From: Petaurus breviceps papuanus
Taxonomy: Eukaryota > Chordata > Mammalia > Diprotodontia > Petauridae
DNA: 64,000 nucleotides
Direction of reading: 5' to 3'
Assembly (NCBI GenBank): GCA_028583685.1
Contig: JAMXIF010001164.1
Location: forward strand, 7,044,732-7,108,731
The position numbers were made by a program, and so were the translations under genes. Below the pieces are notes generated by a model. The model was not told the DNA's origin. It did no database searches and saw only the letters and a list, made by a program, of their open reading frames with translations. Of this stretch, positions 43,120-52,950 are shown piece after piece. The number at the start of each line of letters is the position of its first letter. The stretch's first letter is position 1.

Positions 43120-44215
43120 AAAAAACATTTATTAATCATACCCACTAAAGGTATGTATTCCCCAAAGCTCTGTCTTAGGCTATCTTCTCTTCTTTTTCTG
43201 TACTATTTTACTTGATGATCTCATCAGTTCTCATGGCTTCAATGATCATTTCAATGCTAATAATTCTCAGATTGACTTATCTAGCCCTTACCTCTCTCCT
43301 AACCTCCAGACTTTCATCTCCAATTACCTATTAGACATTTCCAGTTGGGTGCCCTTGTGATATTTTATGTCTGAAACTGAACCCATTACCTTTTCCTTCA
43401 ATCCCTCTCTCTTCCAAACTTACCTATTACTACTAAGGTCACTATCCTTCCAGGAACTCAGGCTCTCAACCGATGTACCCTCCTAGGCTCCTCCCTCTCC
43501 CTCTCTCTCTCTCCCTCTCTATGTCCAATCTTTTGCCAAGTCATATTGATTTTACTTTCATAACATTTCTCCTCTCTTTTGATACTCTCATCACCTTGGT
43601 GCAGGCCCTCATCACCTCACACTTAGTCTATCATGATAGCCTTCTGGTTGGTCATTGCCCTGTCTCCATTCTCTCCCCACTCCAGTTCATTGTCCACTCA
43701 ATTGTCAAATTAATCTTCCTAAAGAACAAATCTGACAAGATAACCTCCCCTATGCAAACTCTAGGATCAAAATCCTCTTGCCTTCAAATTCTTCACAACG
43801 TGCCCACTCTCCAACAAGGTCTACAGTCTTCTTAGACCTTTGCACCTCACCCAATACTGTCAAATCAAGGCTTACTTGTCTCCTTGCTATTCCTCAAACA
43901 AGGCACTCCATCTCCAGACCCTCAGCATTTCCACTGGCTGTTCCCCATGCCTGGAGCACTGTCCTTCTTCACCTCTGTTTCAAGTCACAAGAGATTTTTT
44001 TACAATTTCCCCTTAAGGCCATTACCTTCCATCTTTTGATTATCTTCAATTTATCTTCTGTATATCTTTCTTGTATATAGTTATTTGCATGTTGTCTTTC
44101 TCCTTCTCCATCAGATTGTGATTCCTTAAGAGGACAGACTATCTTTTGTCCTTTTTGTCTCCAGCAGTTAGCACAGTGCCCAGAATATACTAGGAGCTTA
44201 ATAATTGCTTATTAA
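43120..44215 (+). mobile_element. L2 LINE, RT C-terminal half to 3' end
   Basis: 'caaagctctgtcttaggcta', 'gatgatctcatcagttctca', 'ctattagacatttccagttg', 'gtgcaggccctcatcacctc' and 'attcctcaaacaaggcactc' follow L2 ORF2 in order to the end 'gcttaataattgcttattaa'. The frame 43473-43835 keeps TLVQALITSHLVYHDSLLVG and SPLQFIVHS. Multiple breaks. Confidence 0.88.
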
Positions 44216-44300
44216 CTATTCACTACTATGTACAAAGCATAGTTCTAAGTCCTAGAGCTACAGAGTCTCTGCTCTCAAAGAATTTACATTCTAATAAGGA
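44216..44300 (-). mobile_element. L2 LINE 3' end, reversed
   Basis: 'actatgtacaaagcatagtt' and 'gctctcaaagaatttacatt' lie head-on against the preceding plus-strand L2 end. Confidence 0.65.
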
Positions 44301-44314
44301 AAGCAAGTATCATG

Positions 44315-44590
44315 TCCTCCAAGAGACTTTCTTGATCCAATACCTCCACCCCCAGCTACTATCTTTTTCCCTCTTAAAATTGTTTGAAAATGCACTTCTA
44401 TTTAACATTAAAAAAAAACTAAAAAAAAAATACACTTCTGCTTTTCTAATTTACACACATGTCACAGACCCTGCCTTGTTCCTCCCATTAGTACCTTGAG
44501 CATAGGGACTGTTTAGTTTCTGTCTTGCAGTCCCAGCACCCCTAGCACTATGTCTTCCACATAGTAGGCACTTAAATGTTGGCTAATTTG
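44315..44590 (+). mobile_element. L2 LINE 3' portion
   Basis: 'agagactttcttgatccaat', 'attagtaccttgagcatagg', 'agcacccctagcactatgtc' and 'cacatagtaggcacttaaat'. Confidence 0.8.
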
Positions 44591-44899
44591 AATTTATATA
44601 GCTCAATACTAGCCAAGTAAAATGATCTCCCATTCAAAGGGTCTCCCTAAAGCAAGCTACCACAGGCTGTTTCTCTCTGGATGGAGTGGTCCATAATCCC
44701 AGACAGTTACAACATCCAGGAAGTGTACATTTCCATAGGCATCATCACAGGATGCCAGTCTCTCAACTTGCCTTAGTCTGTCCTTTTGTGAGAGACCACA
44801 GTCTGGTCTTGTCACAATGTGGTTTAAACTTGATAAAACTACAGCTAGTTGTAAAACTGTAATCTCCCTCTCCATCCATCCATTGTGGGCTATTCCACA
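44591..44899. other. No recognised feature
   Basis: Unique-looking sequence leading into the array; 'gtttaaacttgataaaac' near 44822 may be its outermost diverged unit. Confidence 0.4.
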
Positions 44900-45342
44900 A
44901 CCAGCTAGGTTGTCTGGGTTAAAGTGGTTTTGGCCAGTTTGAACTTGTTCTGGCTAGTTTGAACTGGTCTGCACTAGTTTAAACTTGTTTTAAAAGCCTG
45001 TCTGAACCCAGTTATACTGGTCTGAGCTGGTTTAAATTGTGCTGAACCAGACTGCTTTTAGTTGGCTCAATTCAGTTTAAACCAGGTAAGATCAGTTAAA
45101 ATGACTAAAACCAGCTCAGATCAGTTTAAATCCGTTCAAACTAGTTACAATCACACATTCAAACCAGTTGAAATTGACCAAAATCTGTTCAAACTGGTTA
45201 AAACCAGTCTAAATTATTTCAAACCAGTTTACATTGGTTCATACCAGTTCACATTGGTAAGATAAAACCAGTTCAGACCAGTTTAGACCCATTTAAACCA
45301 GTATAAACCAGCCTGGTCTGAACCTGTTTAGACTAGTCTGCC
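44900..45342. repeat. Degenerate array of AACCAGTTT / AACTGGTTT units
   Basis: Roughly 40 copies of a 9-11 base motif of form aaac-cagt-tta or its complement over about 440 bases. From about 44920 to 45035 the tggtt/gaactgg orientation prevails; from about 45070 to 45310 the accagtt orientation prevails. Each unit is itself nearly palindromic (AAACYRGTTT). No SINE, LINE or LTR signature explains it. The frame 45062-45265 (67 codons) is compositional. Confidence 0.75.
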
Positions 45343-45379
45343 TAAGAACATAAGAATTTGCATGACTGATAACAGCTAC

Positions 45380-45550
45380 CATAATAGCTAACAACATAGT
45401 TGTTTCCATATTGTAGTGTTTTACATTTTTTTCCTCACAACAACCCTGCTAGGTAGAAGTACAATTTTTTTCTTCCATCATTTGACCATTGAAGAATTTG
45501 ATGCAGGTCAGATCTATCTCCCAACTCCCATTCCAGCTGATTCTACTGAT
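45380..45550 (-). mobile_element. MIR-class SINE, diverged
   Basis: 'accctgctaggtagaagtac', 'tgatgcaggtcagatctatc' and 'cattccagctgattctactg'. Confidence 0.6.
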
Positions 45551-45639
45551 TTCTTGGACTCTCACAGGACATTCCTGGTCTTGCACTGAGAGCAATTAGT
45601 AGACAACAGTAGACAAAATCATATAGAGTAGAATTAAAA

Positions 45640-46030
45640 GAAAATCAAGGCTGAGGTGATGGATTTGCAAGTGAATTCTACCAAATATTAAAGGAAAAAA
45701 ATTAATCCCAATACTAAATAATTTGAAAAAATAAGTAAAAAAGAAACCCTAGTAAATTCCTTCTCTGATATAATTTTGATACCTAAACCAGGAAGAGCAA
45801 AACAGAGAAAGAATACTATAGGCCAATTTCCCTAATTAATATTGATGCAAAAATATTAAGTAAAATACTAATAAGGAGATTACAACAATATATCACAAAG
45901 ACCATATACTATAACCAACTATTTAACCAGGAATACAGGACTGATTCAAAATTAGCAAACTATAAACATAATTGACCATATAAATAACAAAAACAACAGA
46001 AATCATGAGTGTATCAGTGGATACAGAAAG
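45640..46030 (+). mobile_element. L1 LINE ORF2 fragment (RT region)
   Basis: In shifting frames the sequence reads MDLQVNSTKY, then [13 protein letters not shown] and ANFP-like 'ggccaatttccctaattaat', then 'gatacagaaag'. This is the L1 RT block around LIPKPxK...N-RPISL. Conventional L1 motif order is clear, with several stops and frame changes. Truncated at both ends. Confidence 0.82.
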
Positions 46031-46134
46031 TTTTTTTGTTTTTTACAAATTACACCTAATTCTATTTTTTTTGTTTGTTTAAAAGAAAGCATAGGAATAA
46101 ATGGAGCTTTTCTGAAAATAAGGACTCTTACTCA

Positions 46135-47250
46135 TTAAACTGCATTGCCTCACTATCATCTCTAGGGTCAAATAAAAATTCTTCTGTTGGGCATTCATTG
46201 ACCTTCATAACATATCCCCCTCTATTTTTCCATTTCTCTTATACCTTATGCCCCCTCCCTACTCTTGAATCCAGTGATACTTGCATCCTTCATATTGAAG
46301 AGGTTACCCATAAAGAGGTTTAGGGTTGCTCTGGAGACCCCAAAATACCAACACGCCAGGACCTGCCAAATGAATTTCACTCAAGTCTTTTCTCAGCCAA
46401 AGAAAAGTAAAGTTTATTAAAAGCTGGCTTGTATTGGGCACAGAGTAAGCCTGTGCTAGGTCATTCTATGGCGCTCTCACACCATATGGGGTCTTATATA
46501 CAGAAGGTTGTGGGAGGAATCTAGGGGTGGTCTAGAGGAGCAGTTTGGGGAGGTTCTTCAGGAGAAGTCAGATGAGGTCAATGGGTGATTAAAGGTGTGA
46601 AGTCAATGGAGACCACCTGGAGACCACAAACATTGGTGGGCTAGGCCAGTTCAAGGGTGGATCTATACTTTTATAGGCTCAAGGGTGGGAAGTCTATTAA
46701 CAGAGGGTAGGAAGTCTAGTAACAGAGGCTTGGTCTCAGCCACAATGTAAGTCTTATTGCCTCATATAAATGCCTCATCAAATGAGACAATTTAACCAGA
46801 GTCCAAGGTGGGTTCCCAGATCTTGTATCTCAAGGACTCCAGGAGAGGTCAAGGGGGCTCCCAGAGTCCACACCTCATCAATATTACTCAAACAAGACAA
46901 GATCTCCCAACTCTGAGCATTTTCACTGGCTGGCCCCCTTGCTTGAAGTGTTTTCCTTCCTCATCTCTACCTCCTGGTTTCCCTGGCTAATTTCAAGTCC
47001 CAGGCAAAATTCCACCTTCTACAAGAAGCCTTTCCCAGTCTCTTTTAATTCCAATGCCTTCCCTCTGATGATTATTTCAAATTTATCCTGTATATTATCT
47101 TGTTTGTACATGGTTGTTTCCATGTTGTGGGAGACCACATTGGCTTATGAGCTCCTTGACATCAGGGACTTACTGGCTTTTTACCTTTCTTTGTAACCCC
47201 AGTGTTTAGCACAGTGACTGACACATAGCAGACACTTAAAAATGTTTATT
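46135..47250 (+). mobile_element. L2 LINE 3' portion, split by an LTR
   Basis: 'actatcatctctagggtcaa', 'gggcattcattgaccttcat' and 'aatccagtgatacttgcatc' precede the LTR; 'ctcaaacaagacaagatctc', 'gcattttcactggctggccc', 'tctacaagaagcctttccca' and 'acttaaaaatgtttattgat' follow. Removing the LTR restores the L2 order exactly. Confidence 0.88.
46296..46880 (-). mobile_element. Solo LTR, ERV class I-like
   Basis: 585 bases bounded by TG...CA, with the 4-base duplication atat at 46292-46295 and 46881-46884. On the minus strand there is a TATATAAG box near 46491-46499 and an AATAAA-type signal near 46415. That order gives U3-R-U5 orientation. A 4-base duplication is typical of gammaretrovirus-like ERVs. 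No internal genes; a fossil, younger than the L2 that holds it. Confidence 0.82.
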
Positions 47251-47620
47251 GATTAACTGGCTGAAGGGACCAGCTGTAGATGATGCACCTTGAAAATGTC
47301 AGAAAGGGGTCTGAATAGAAGTCTTTCTCCTGATTCCAAGTGTCCAAAATAAGATACTATGTCTCAAGGCCCAAAATGGAAATGAAGAAGTGGTTCTAGC
47401 ACTAGTTTATGAAATTCTGAACCCCCAAAATCCTGTGAGCTTCCATCCTGCAGAATTTTCATTTTGATGATACTTAATCATTGGAAGCACCTCAGTACTT
47501 TCACATTAGTCATGAGAATAGTCACATGTCTATCCCTGCAAGGTTAGGAAATATTCTTTCTTAGCAAACTTGACTATCCCAAAATAATGTATGTGACTTT
47601 TCTCAAGGGTGATGCGAAGC
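47251..47620. other. No recognised feature
   Basis: About 370 bases without assignable repeat or gene. Confidence 0.45.
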
Positions 47621-47624
47621 ACCA

Positions 47625-48400
47625 TTGATAAAACAGCAACAAAAACTACAATCATAATAACTGGAACTTATTTATATAGCACTCAACGTTTTACAAATAT
47701 CCAATTATCTCATTGTAGCAGCAAGCACCCCGGGCGTCCTCAGGGTTTGCCGCCAATACAGGTTCTTGGATCTGCTTTGTTAAAGGAAAGCAACTCAAAA
47801 TGGGTTAACAAGCTTACTTTAATCAGTCAGACATATATCGTTTACCTTGTTCAGGAGAAAAGGTCAGCACCCTGAACCTCAAAGTATACAGGCATAATTA
47901 TCAAGACAGAAACATCAAGTAGACACATTTCCAAACTGTCCGACCATTACATCCATACCCAGTCAACATCTGGGTTTCCACATTCTGGGTTTTTCAAAGC
48001 CGGGGGACTCTCAACAACGGCTTCCCAGAATTCAGATCAAATCACAGAACACTTCTCAAAGTGAGTCCCAAAACAAAGCTACACATCAGGGCTTATATAG
48101 CCTTCTCCTGGCTCAGAGAATGTAACAACCTTATTGACTCACTGGCCAATCAAAAAGTATCTACTGAAAAACAAGCCTTCCACCCCAGGCTCCAGGTGCA
48201 TGTTAGCCTAGGGGCAGGGAAGATCTTTAAAATTTACATTCGCATTACACTCATCCAAGTCTTAAAACAACACCAAGAGACAGGTACTACAAAGTATGAT
48301 TATCCACATTTAATAGAAGAAGAAACCAAGTTTCCAAGGTATAGTATATGGTGCTTCTTTCCAGGGCCACGTGGTCTAAGTTGCACAAGGAATTGAATTA
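47625..48400 (-). mobile_element. MIR-class SINE split by an LTR
   Basis: 'ctggaacttatttatatagc' and 'acgttttacaaatatccaat' lie left of the LTR; 'agacaggtactacaaagtat', 'ttaatagaagaagaaaccaa' and 'ccacgtggtctaagttgcac' lie right. Together they form one minus-strand SINE. Confidence 0.78.
47714..48249 (-). mobile_element. Solo LTR with perfect 5-bp TSD
   Basis: 536 bases, plus-strand ends 'tgtagcagc' and 'cgcattaca', flanked by ctcat at 47709-47713 and 48250-48254. Minus-strand TATATAAGC box at 48091-48099 and an ATTAAA-like signal near 47817-47826. A 5-base duplication suggests an ERVL-like (class III) or related origin. Solo, without retroviral genes. Confidence 0.85.
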
Positions 48401-48409
48401 AAATAACTT

Positions 48410-48530
48410 TGAATTCAGTAAATGTTTATTGAGTGCCAATTATATCCAGAACTTTACTCTAAGCACTGGAAATTCAAAGATAAAAACCACTGCAATTTCT
48501 GCCCTTAAGGAACTTACAATCAATCAAAAT
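48410..48530 (-). mobile_element. L2 LINE 3' end
   Basis: 'aatgtttattgagtgccaat' and 'tctgcccttaaggaacttac'. Confidence 0.78.
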
Positions 48531-49179
48531 CATTATCTTTTTATTTGCTCTAAATTACAATCCATTAAACTGATCTCTATTTATGGCCAAAAGATAAATT
48601 TTTAGAGACTAATGTTTCAAAATTTTCTCAGAATTTTAATATCCAACAGTCTCTGTTGCCCCCATTGGCAGCAAAGCATCTCTAACTACAGGCTATGTAA
48701 TCAAAAGATCTGGGCTCTATTCCAGGATCTGTTACTTGAACCTTTAACCTCCCTTTCGCAATCACTGTTGGGCCAGGACTTGCCAGCACAATTGGGAAAT
48801 TAAGACATTCTGAAAGAATTGGCAGCCGCAGTGGACAACATTAAAAAAAAAAATAAAAAGAGAAGAGGATGCAGGACAAGGATTGACCTAATCTGAGGAA
48901 TGATTTCACAACACATTGATGACAACTTACTTGTTTAACCTCCAGTATCTGTACTGGTCCACTTGCTACTTTTGGCACCTCCCAATTACTGAATTCTTAC
49001 CAGTTCTGCCAACAGTCTGACCTACTAGAAGAAGCCATTAGTAGGACTTTGGGGAGTGTATTAGTGAGAGAGGTAGAAACCCTGGAGAAACCTGTGCTAC
49101 TACATCAGCCATGAAAGTCTTTTATGAACATATTTTACCTAGATAAGCCATTCAGCATCACACTCTACATTTAATAATA
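48531..49179. other. No recognised feature
   Basis: About 650 bases. An A-rich run near 48842-48860 follows 'ggcagccgcagtggacaaca' and could be a retroposed tail, but I cannot name a source. Confidence 0.4.
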
Positions 49180-49690
49180 ACTGGCTTTAAAGAATTGGAA
49201 ACTGGGGATGAGGAGTGTCCATCAATTAGGAAATAGATAAATAAGTTTGGGTATGTGTATTGAAGGAATACTGTTGTCTTTTTTTTATAAAAAATTATGA
49301 AGGGGATGACTTTGGAGAAACCTGGGAAGAGTTGTATGAACTGATGCAGAGAGAAGGAAGCAAAACTAGAAGAGCAATTGATACAAAGACAACACTATTA
49401 TAAAGATAAACAACTCTGAAATACTTATACTCTCTGTTAAGTGCAATGACCAAGGACAATTCTAGAGGATTCATGATGGATTGTGAAACTCACCTTCAAA
49501 TAGAGATGATAGACTCTGAGTGCAGATTGGGACATACATTTTGGACATGGCCAATAACAGAATTTGTTTTGCTCAATTATACATGTTTGTACAAGTTTTA
49601 ATTTTCTTGCTTTGTCAGTGGAGACTGGAGGGGAAGGAAGAAAAATGTTTATTTGAAAATTAAATAAAAGTTAACTTAAAAAAATAATTG
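49180..49690 (+). mobile_element. Probable L1-type LINE 3' end
   Basis: 'agaattggaaactggggatg', 'gtgtccatcaattaggaaat', 'ggagaaacctgggaagagtt', 'tgaactgatgcagagagaag' and 'tagaggattcatgatggatt' occur in the order of a frequent marsupial 3'-end family, and it ends A-rich near 49690. I attribute it to L1 from memory. It is truncated at the 5' side. Confidence 0.6.
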
Positions 49691-49899
49691 ACATTTATAT
49701 AAGAGCGGAGGTCCTTATATGTTTTTGTTTTGTTTTGTATCAATGGACCTCTTTGGCAGTCTGGTAAAGACTACGAACTTCTCACAATATTTTTTTTACA
49801 TGGATACAATAAGATATATAGGATTTCAAAAGAAATCAACTAAACATATACAGTTATAAAAAAAAGTTCAATTCCTCACTCTGGGTTAGGGGCCTTGAT

Positions 49900-50110
49900 A
49901 TAGAGCTGTAGAGTTTACCAAACACTTCACAAACATTCTCATTTTAGCCTCATAACAACCCAAATAGAAGGAATTTATGTCTAATTACACTGGTTTTACA
50001 GATGAAGAAACTAAGGCTCAAAGACTTGCCCTCAGTTAAAGAACTAGAACATCTCAGTGCTATAATTGGAACCCAGCTCTTCCTGATTCCAGATTTTGTT
50101 ATACACTAGG
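49900..50110 (-). mobile_element. MIR-class SINE
   Basis: 'ctcataacaacccaaataga', 'ggttttacagatgaagaaac' and 'gctcttcctgattccagatt'. Confidence 0.78.
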
Positions 50111-50989
50111 CAATTCCTTACCCAATTCACAACAAATAGTGGCAGTAAATAGTATTGAAAATCCTTCTTTGATCCTCCTTGAAAGGGTACACCTGGCTGT
50201 CCCACATGGCCTTCTGGTTTTGTTTTTTTGTTTGTTTGTATTTTTTTTTGCAGAGCAGCAGTCTCCCATTTAAAAGACACTCCCTCAAAATATATAGCAC
50301 CTGCTCTCTCACTACTCCAGGTGTTTGAAATAACTTTAGACCTGTCAGCAGAAAGGTTTCTTGGAAGATAAATGAAGGACTATCAGCTCTCCAGAGGACT
50401 CCAAGCATTTGGTTATTTTTACCCCCTTCCTTAAAAAAAATCACAGTTGCCTTTCATAGACTTTCAAGTCAATTTAGTAAATGAGTGATTCTTTGCTCCA
50501 GGCTACATGAAGTTTTCCCTTAGGCAGGAAGGAAATTCAGCATAGTTCCCAACATTAGGAGTTAAAAGGAATTAGATTGTCTGAAAGAAAATGGGTTCAA
50601 TGCAGGTATGACATTTAGTGCAATCATGTAAGATGGGCGGGTAGGTGGAGATGGAGTACCATGTTTCCCTACATCATTAATATCCTTATATTAGGATTAT
50701 CAGAAACAAAATTAAAAAAAAAATAGTACCTAGAATCAGGCCAGTGAGAAACAGCTGGCTTCTATGACATGCAAGATCTGTATGAAAGCCTGCAAATACT
50801 TGTTAATTGGCAATTGTGCTTCAGAGATACCAGCAAAAGGACATTATTAAACTGACTAGTATGTTAACTAAATATGTTTATTAAAAAAACACAATTTCCA
50901 AGGTGCCTTAATAATATTAAGGGATAGAAGGATTACTCAAAATGCTTTTCCTAATCTTCTGAGTTGCAAGCAGTCACTTAAATGGTTGT
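50111..50989. other. No recognised feature
   Basis: About 880 bases; the 105-codon minus-strand frame at 50127-50444 shows no motif I can place. Confidence 0.45.
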
Positions 50990-51375
50990 ATTTCTTGAAT
51001 GAATGAATGAGCACTTACAATGTGCAAAGCAACTAGGGCAGCTAATGATGCAATGGATAGAGAGCTGACCCTGGAGTCAGGAGGACCTGGGTTCAAATTT
51101 GGCCTCAGACATTAACTAGCTATGTGACTCTGATCAAGTCACTTAACCCTGTTTGCCTCAGTTTCCTCATCTATAAAATGAGCTGGAGAAGGAAATGGCA
51201 AACCATTCCAGTATCTGTGCCAAGTAAATCCCAAATGGGGTCATGAAGAGTTGGACACGACTTAAAACAACTCAACTACAACAAAATTTGAAAGTACTGT
51301 GAGTAGGGGGCTCACAGATATAAAGGCAAAACAGTCCCTGCTCTTGAGGAGCTCACATCTCTGTAAGGGGAAGCA
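50990..51375 (-). mobile_element. L2 LINE 3' end with nested MAR1
   Basis: 'gaatgaatgagcacttacaa' leads in; after the MAR1, 'agatataaaggcaaaacagt' and 'ctgctcttgaggagctcaca' continue the antisense L2. Confidence 0.8.
51033..51290 (+). mobile_element. MAR1 SINE, well preserved
   Basis: 'gagctgaccctggagtcagg', 'gtttcctcatctataaaatg', 'gaaggaaatggcaaaccatt' and 'gagttggacacgacttaaaa'. One of the least diverged MAR1 copies here. Confidence 0.93.
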
Positions 51376-51384
51376 CATGAGAAA

Positions 51385-51960
51385 TTGCAACTGTAAATCA
51401 GATGGAAAAACCCTGTTGTCCTTATGGTTCATTAGCAAAGCACACAGAAATGCATATTCTTTAACTGATAAGATCACATTCATTTCTAATGTTGAACCAT
51501 TTGACAGCACTACAGACTTTGGTGTTAAGCATTTTCTTTTCCTGGTCTTCAGTGGCTGTGTCTTCTAGAGAGGGAGGGACTTCAGAACCTGCAGAAGCAC
51601 TTACCATATCACCTCTGCCCAAGGGATGATCCCCCAGATGATGGCTTTGGGGGCTGGGCTTGAAACAGGCTGGTGGTCTGGGAGAAGTGCTGTTCCTCAG
51701 TCTCTTGGGCTCAAGGTCCTGGGCTGTCTCCAGCATGGTGGTAGTTTCAGGTGCTTGGCACAGACCAACTCCTTTCTCTCCCTCAGGGGGTCTCATTGCT
51801 TTAGCTAAGACAGCTTCCTTGCCCTGGCAGTTGGACAGCAGTTGGTAAGGTTGGCAGCAACTTCTCCATAGGGGTTGGTCACCTGAATGATGGCTCTGCG
51901 GTTGGGTTGGAAGCAGGGCTAGTGAGTGGGGGGAGAGGGCAGCTATTCCCAGGGCTCTTA
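51385..51960 (-). pseudogene. Y-box (cold-shock domain) protein pseudogene remnant
   Basis: The minus-strand frame 51461-52030 (189 codons) ends with EDQEKKMLNTKV, then AVKWFNIRNECDLIS. Y-box proteins (YBX1/YBX3) have [26 protein letters not shown] at the start of the cold-shock domain, so about 17 of 23 residues up to WFN-RN agree; GYGFIN is changed to ECDLIS, damaging RNP1. A stop follows; after a small deletion, 'aaagaatatgcatttct' on the minus strand lines up with the codons for KEDVFV. As I recall the gene, this joins exons 1, 2 and 3 without introns, pointing to a processed copy. Upstream codons are Pro/Ser-rich like the family's N-terminus but not alignable by eye. YBX3 is the closest guess, YBX1/YBX2 possible. 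Confidence 0.6.
51626..51927. repeat. Diverged 250-bp-offset direct repeat
   Basis: 'gatgatggctttgggggctg' (51637) and 'gaatgatggctctgcggttg' (51885) start two related stretches of about 45 bases. They encode similar minus-strand peptides, PSPQSHHLGDHPLG and PTQPQSHHSGDQPL. Confidence 0.6.
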
Positions 51961-52068
51961 AGATTTCCAATCTATTGATGGCATCTTCAATAATGTCTGA
52001 AATTCCATAATAGAGATCATACTTAAACATAAATGCCCTAAGTCTAGCAATAGGGGGAAGGGACTAAA

Positions 52069-52261
52069 CAAGAATGGTGAACCTGTGGCCTCAAGGCCAT
52101 ATGTGACCCTGTAGATCCTCAAGTGCAGCCCTTTGACTGAATCCAAACTTCACAGAACAAATCCCCTTAATAAAAGGATTTGTTCTGTAAAACTTGGATT
52201 CAGTCAAAAGGCCGCACCCAAGGACCTAGAAGGCCTCAAGGATGCAGGTTCCCCATTCTTG
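52069..52261. mobile_element. Palindromic hAT-type MITE
   Basis: About 193 bases that fold back on themselves almost completely: 'caagaatggtgaacctg' at the left against 'ccccattcttg' at the right, and 'gactgaatccaaacttcaca' against 'aacttggattcagtca'. Flanked by ggactaaa and ggactaga (7 of 8 matching), the 8-base duplication expected of hAT elements. No transposase; non-autonomous. Confidence 0.85.
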
Positions 52262-52269
52262 GACTAGAA

Positions 52270-52485
52270 CCAAATATAATTGGTACAGGGAACACCAAGG
52301 TGAGGAAATTCCCACTACTAATTCAAGACAGCCTCTTCTTTGCAACTTAGAGTCTTCAAGAGTTGCCTCTATCATTAAGAGTTTGAGTGACTTGCCCAGT
52401 ATCACGCAGTCAGTATGTGTCAGAGGTGGCATCTGAACTCACAGTTTCCTGACTCAAAGACCTGCTCTCAAAACTAGCCTACACC
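52270..52485 (-). mobile_element. THER1 SINE
   Basis: 'gaacaccaaggtgaggaaat', 'tttgcaacttagagtcttca', 'agagttgcctctatcattaa' and 'agtatcacgcagtcagtatg' are an antisense THER1. It abuts the MITE. Confidence 0.72.
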
Positions 52486-52674
52486 CTTGGATGAGTTACT
52501 GAGCTATACTTATGGAATGAGTTTTCACACTGGGAGTTGAATAGATTAATGAAATCAGAGATACAGAGCCTCCTGTCCCCCTAAATCACATTGTAGAACA
52601 GGCACCCAGAAGAATAGTCCCTTAAAAAATGGCCATCACCAGAGTGCAGTGGACTAATCCCTCCCTGCCAGCTA

Positions 52675-52950
52675 CAGTGATAATAATAATATGCTAATTA
52701 TTATTAATATTGTTACCACTTACATGTAAAAGTCAACAAAGATCTTTATATAGTTGACCCTCACAATGCCCCTGTGAGGTAGATGCTTTTATCATCACCA
52801 TTTTGAAGATGCATATACTGAGACTGACACAGGATAAATAATTTGTCTAGGGTCATACAGCTAGTAAGTATCAGAAGCAAGATTCAGAATCAGCTCCTCC
52901 TCACACCATGTCCTCCATCCTATCAAATACAACACTAGCTGCCCTCTACA
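52675..52950 (-). mobile_element. MIR-class SINE with AT-rich tail
   Basis: 'gataataataatatgctaat', 'gcccctgtgaggtagatgct', 'gggtcatacagctagtaagt' and 'caacactagctgccctc'. Confidence 0.85.

Noticed and set aside
43473-43835. 120-codon plus-strand frame as a gene
   Set aside because: It is the L2 ORF2 C-terminal region (TLVQALITSHLVYHDSLLVG).
44900-45342. CRISPR-like array
   Set aside because: Units are about 10 bases, directly abutting and degenerate, with no spacers, in a mammalian context.
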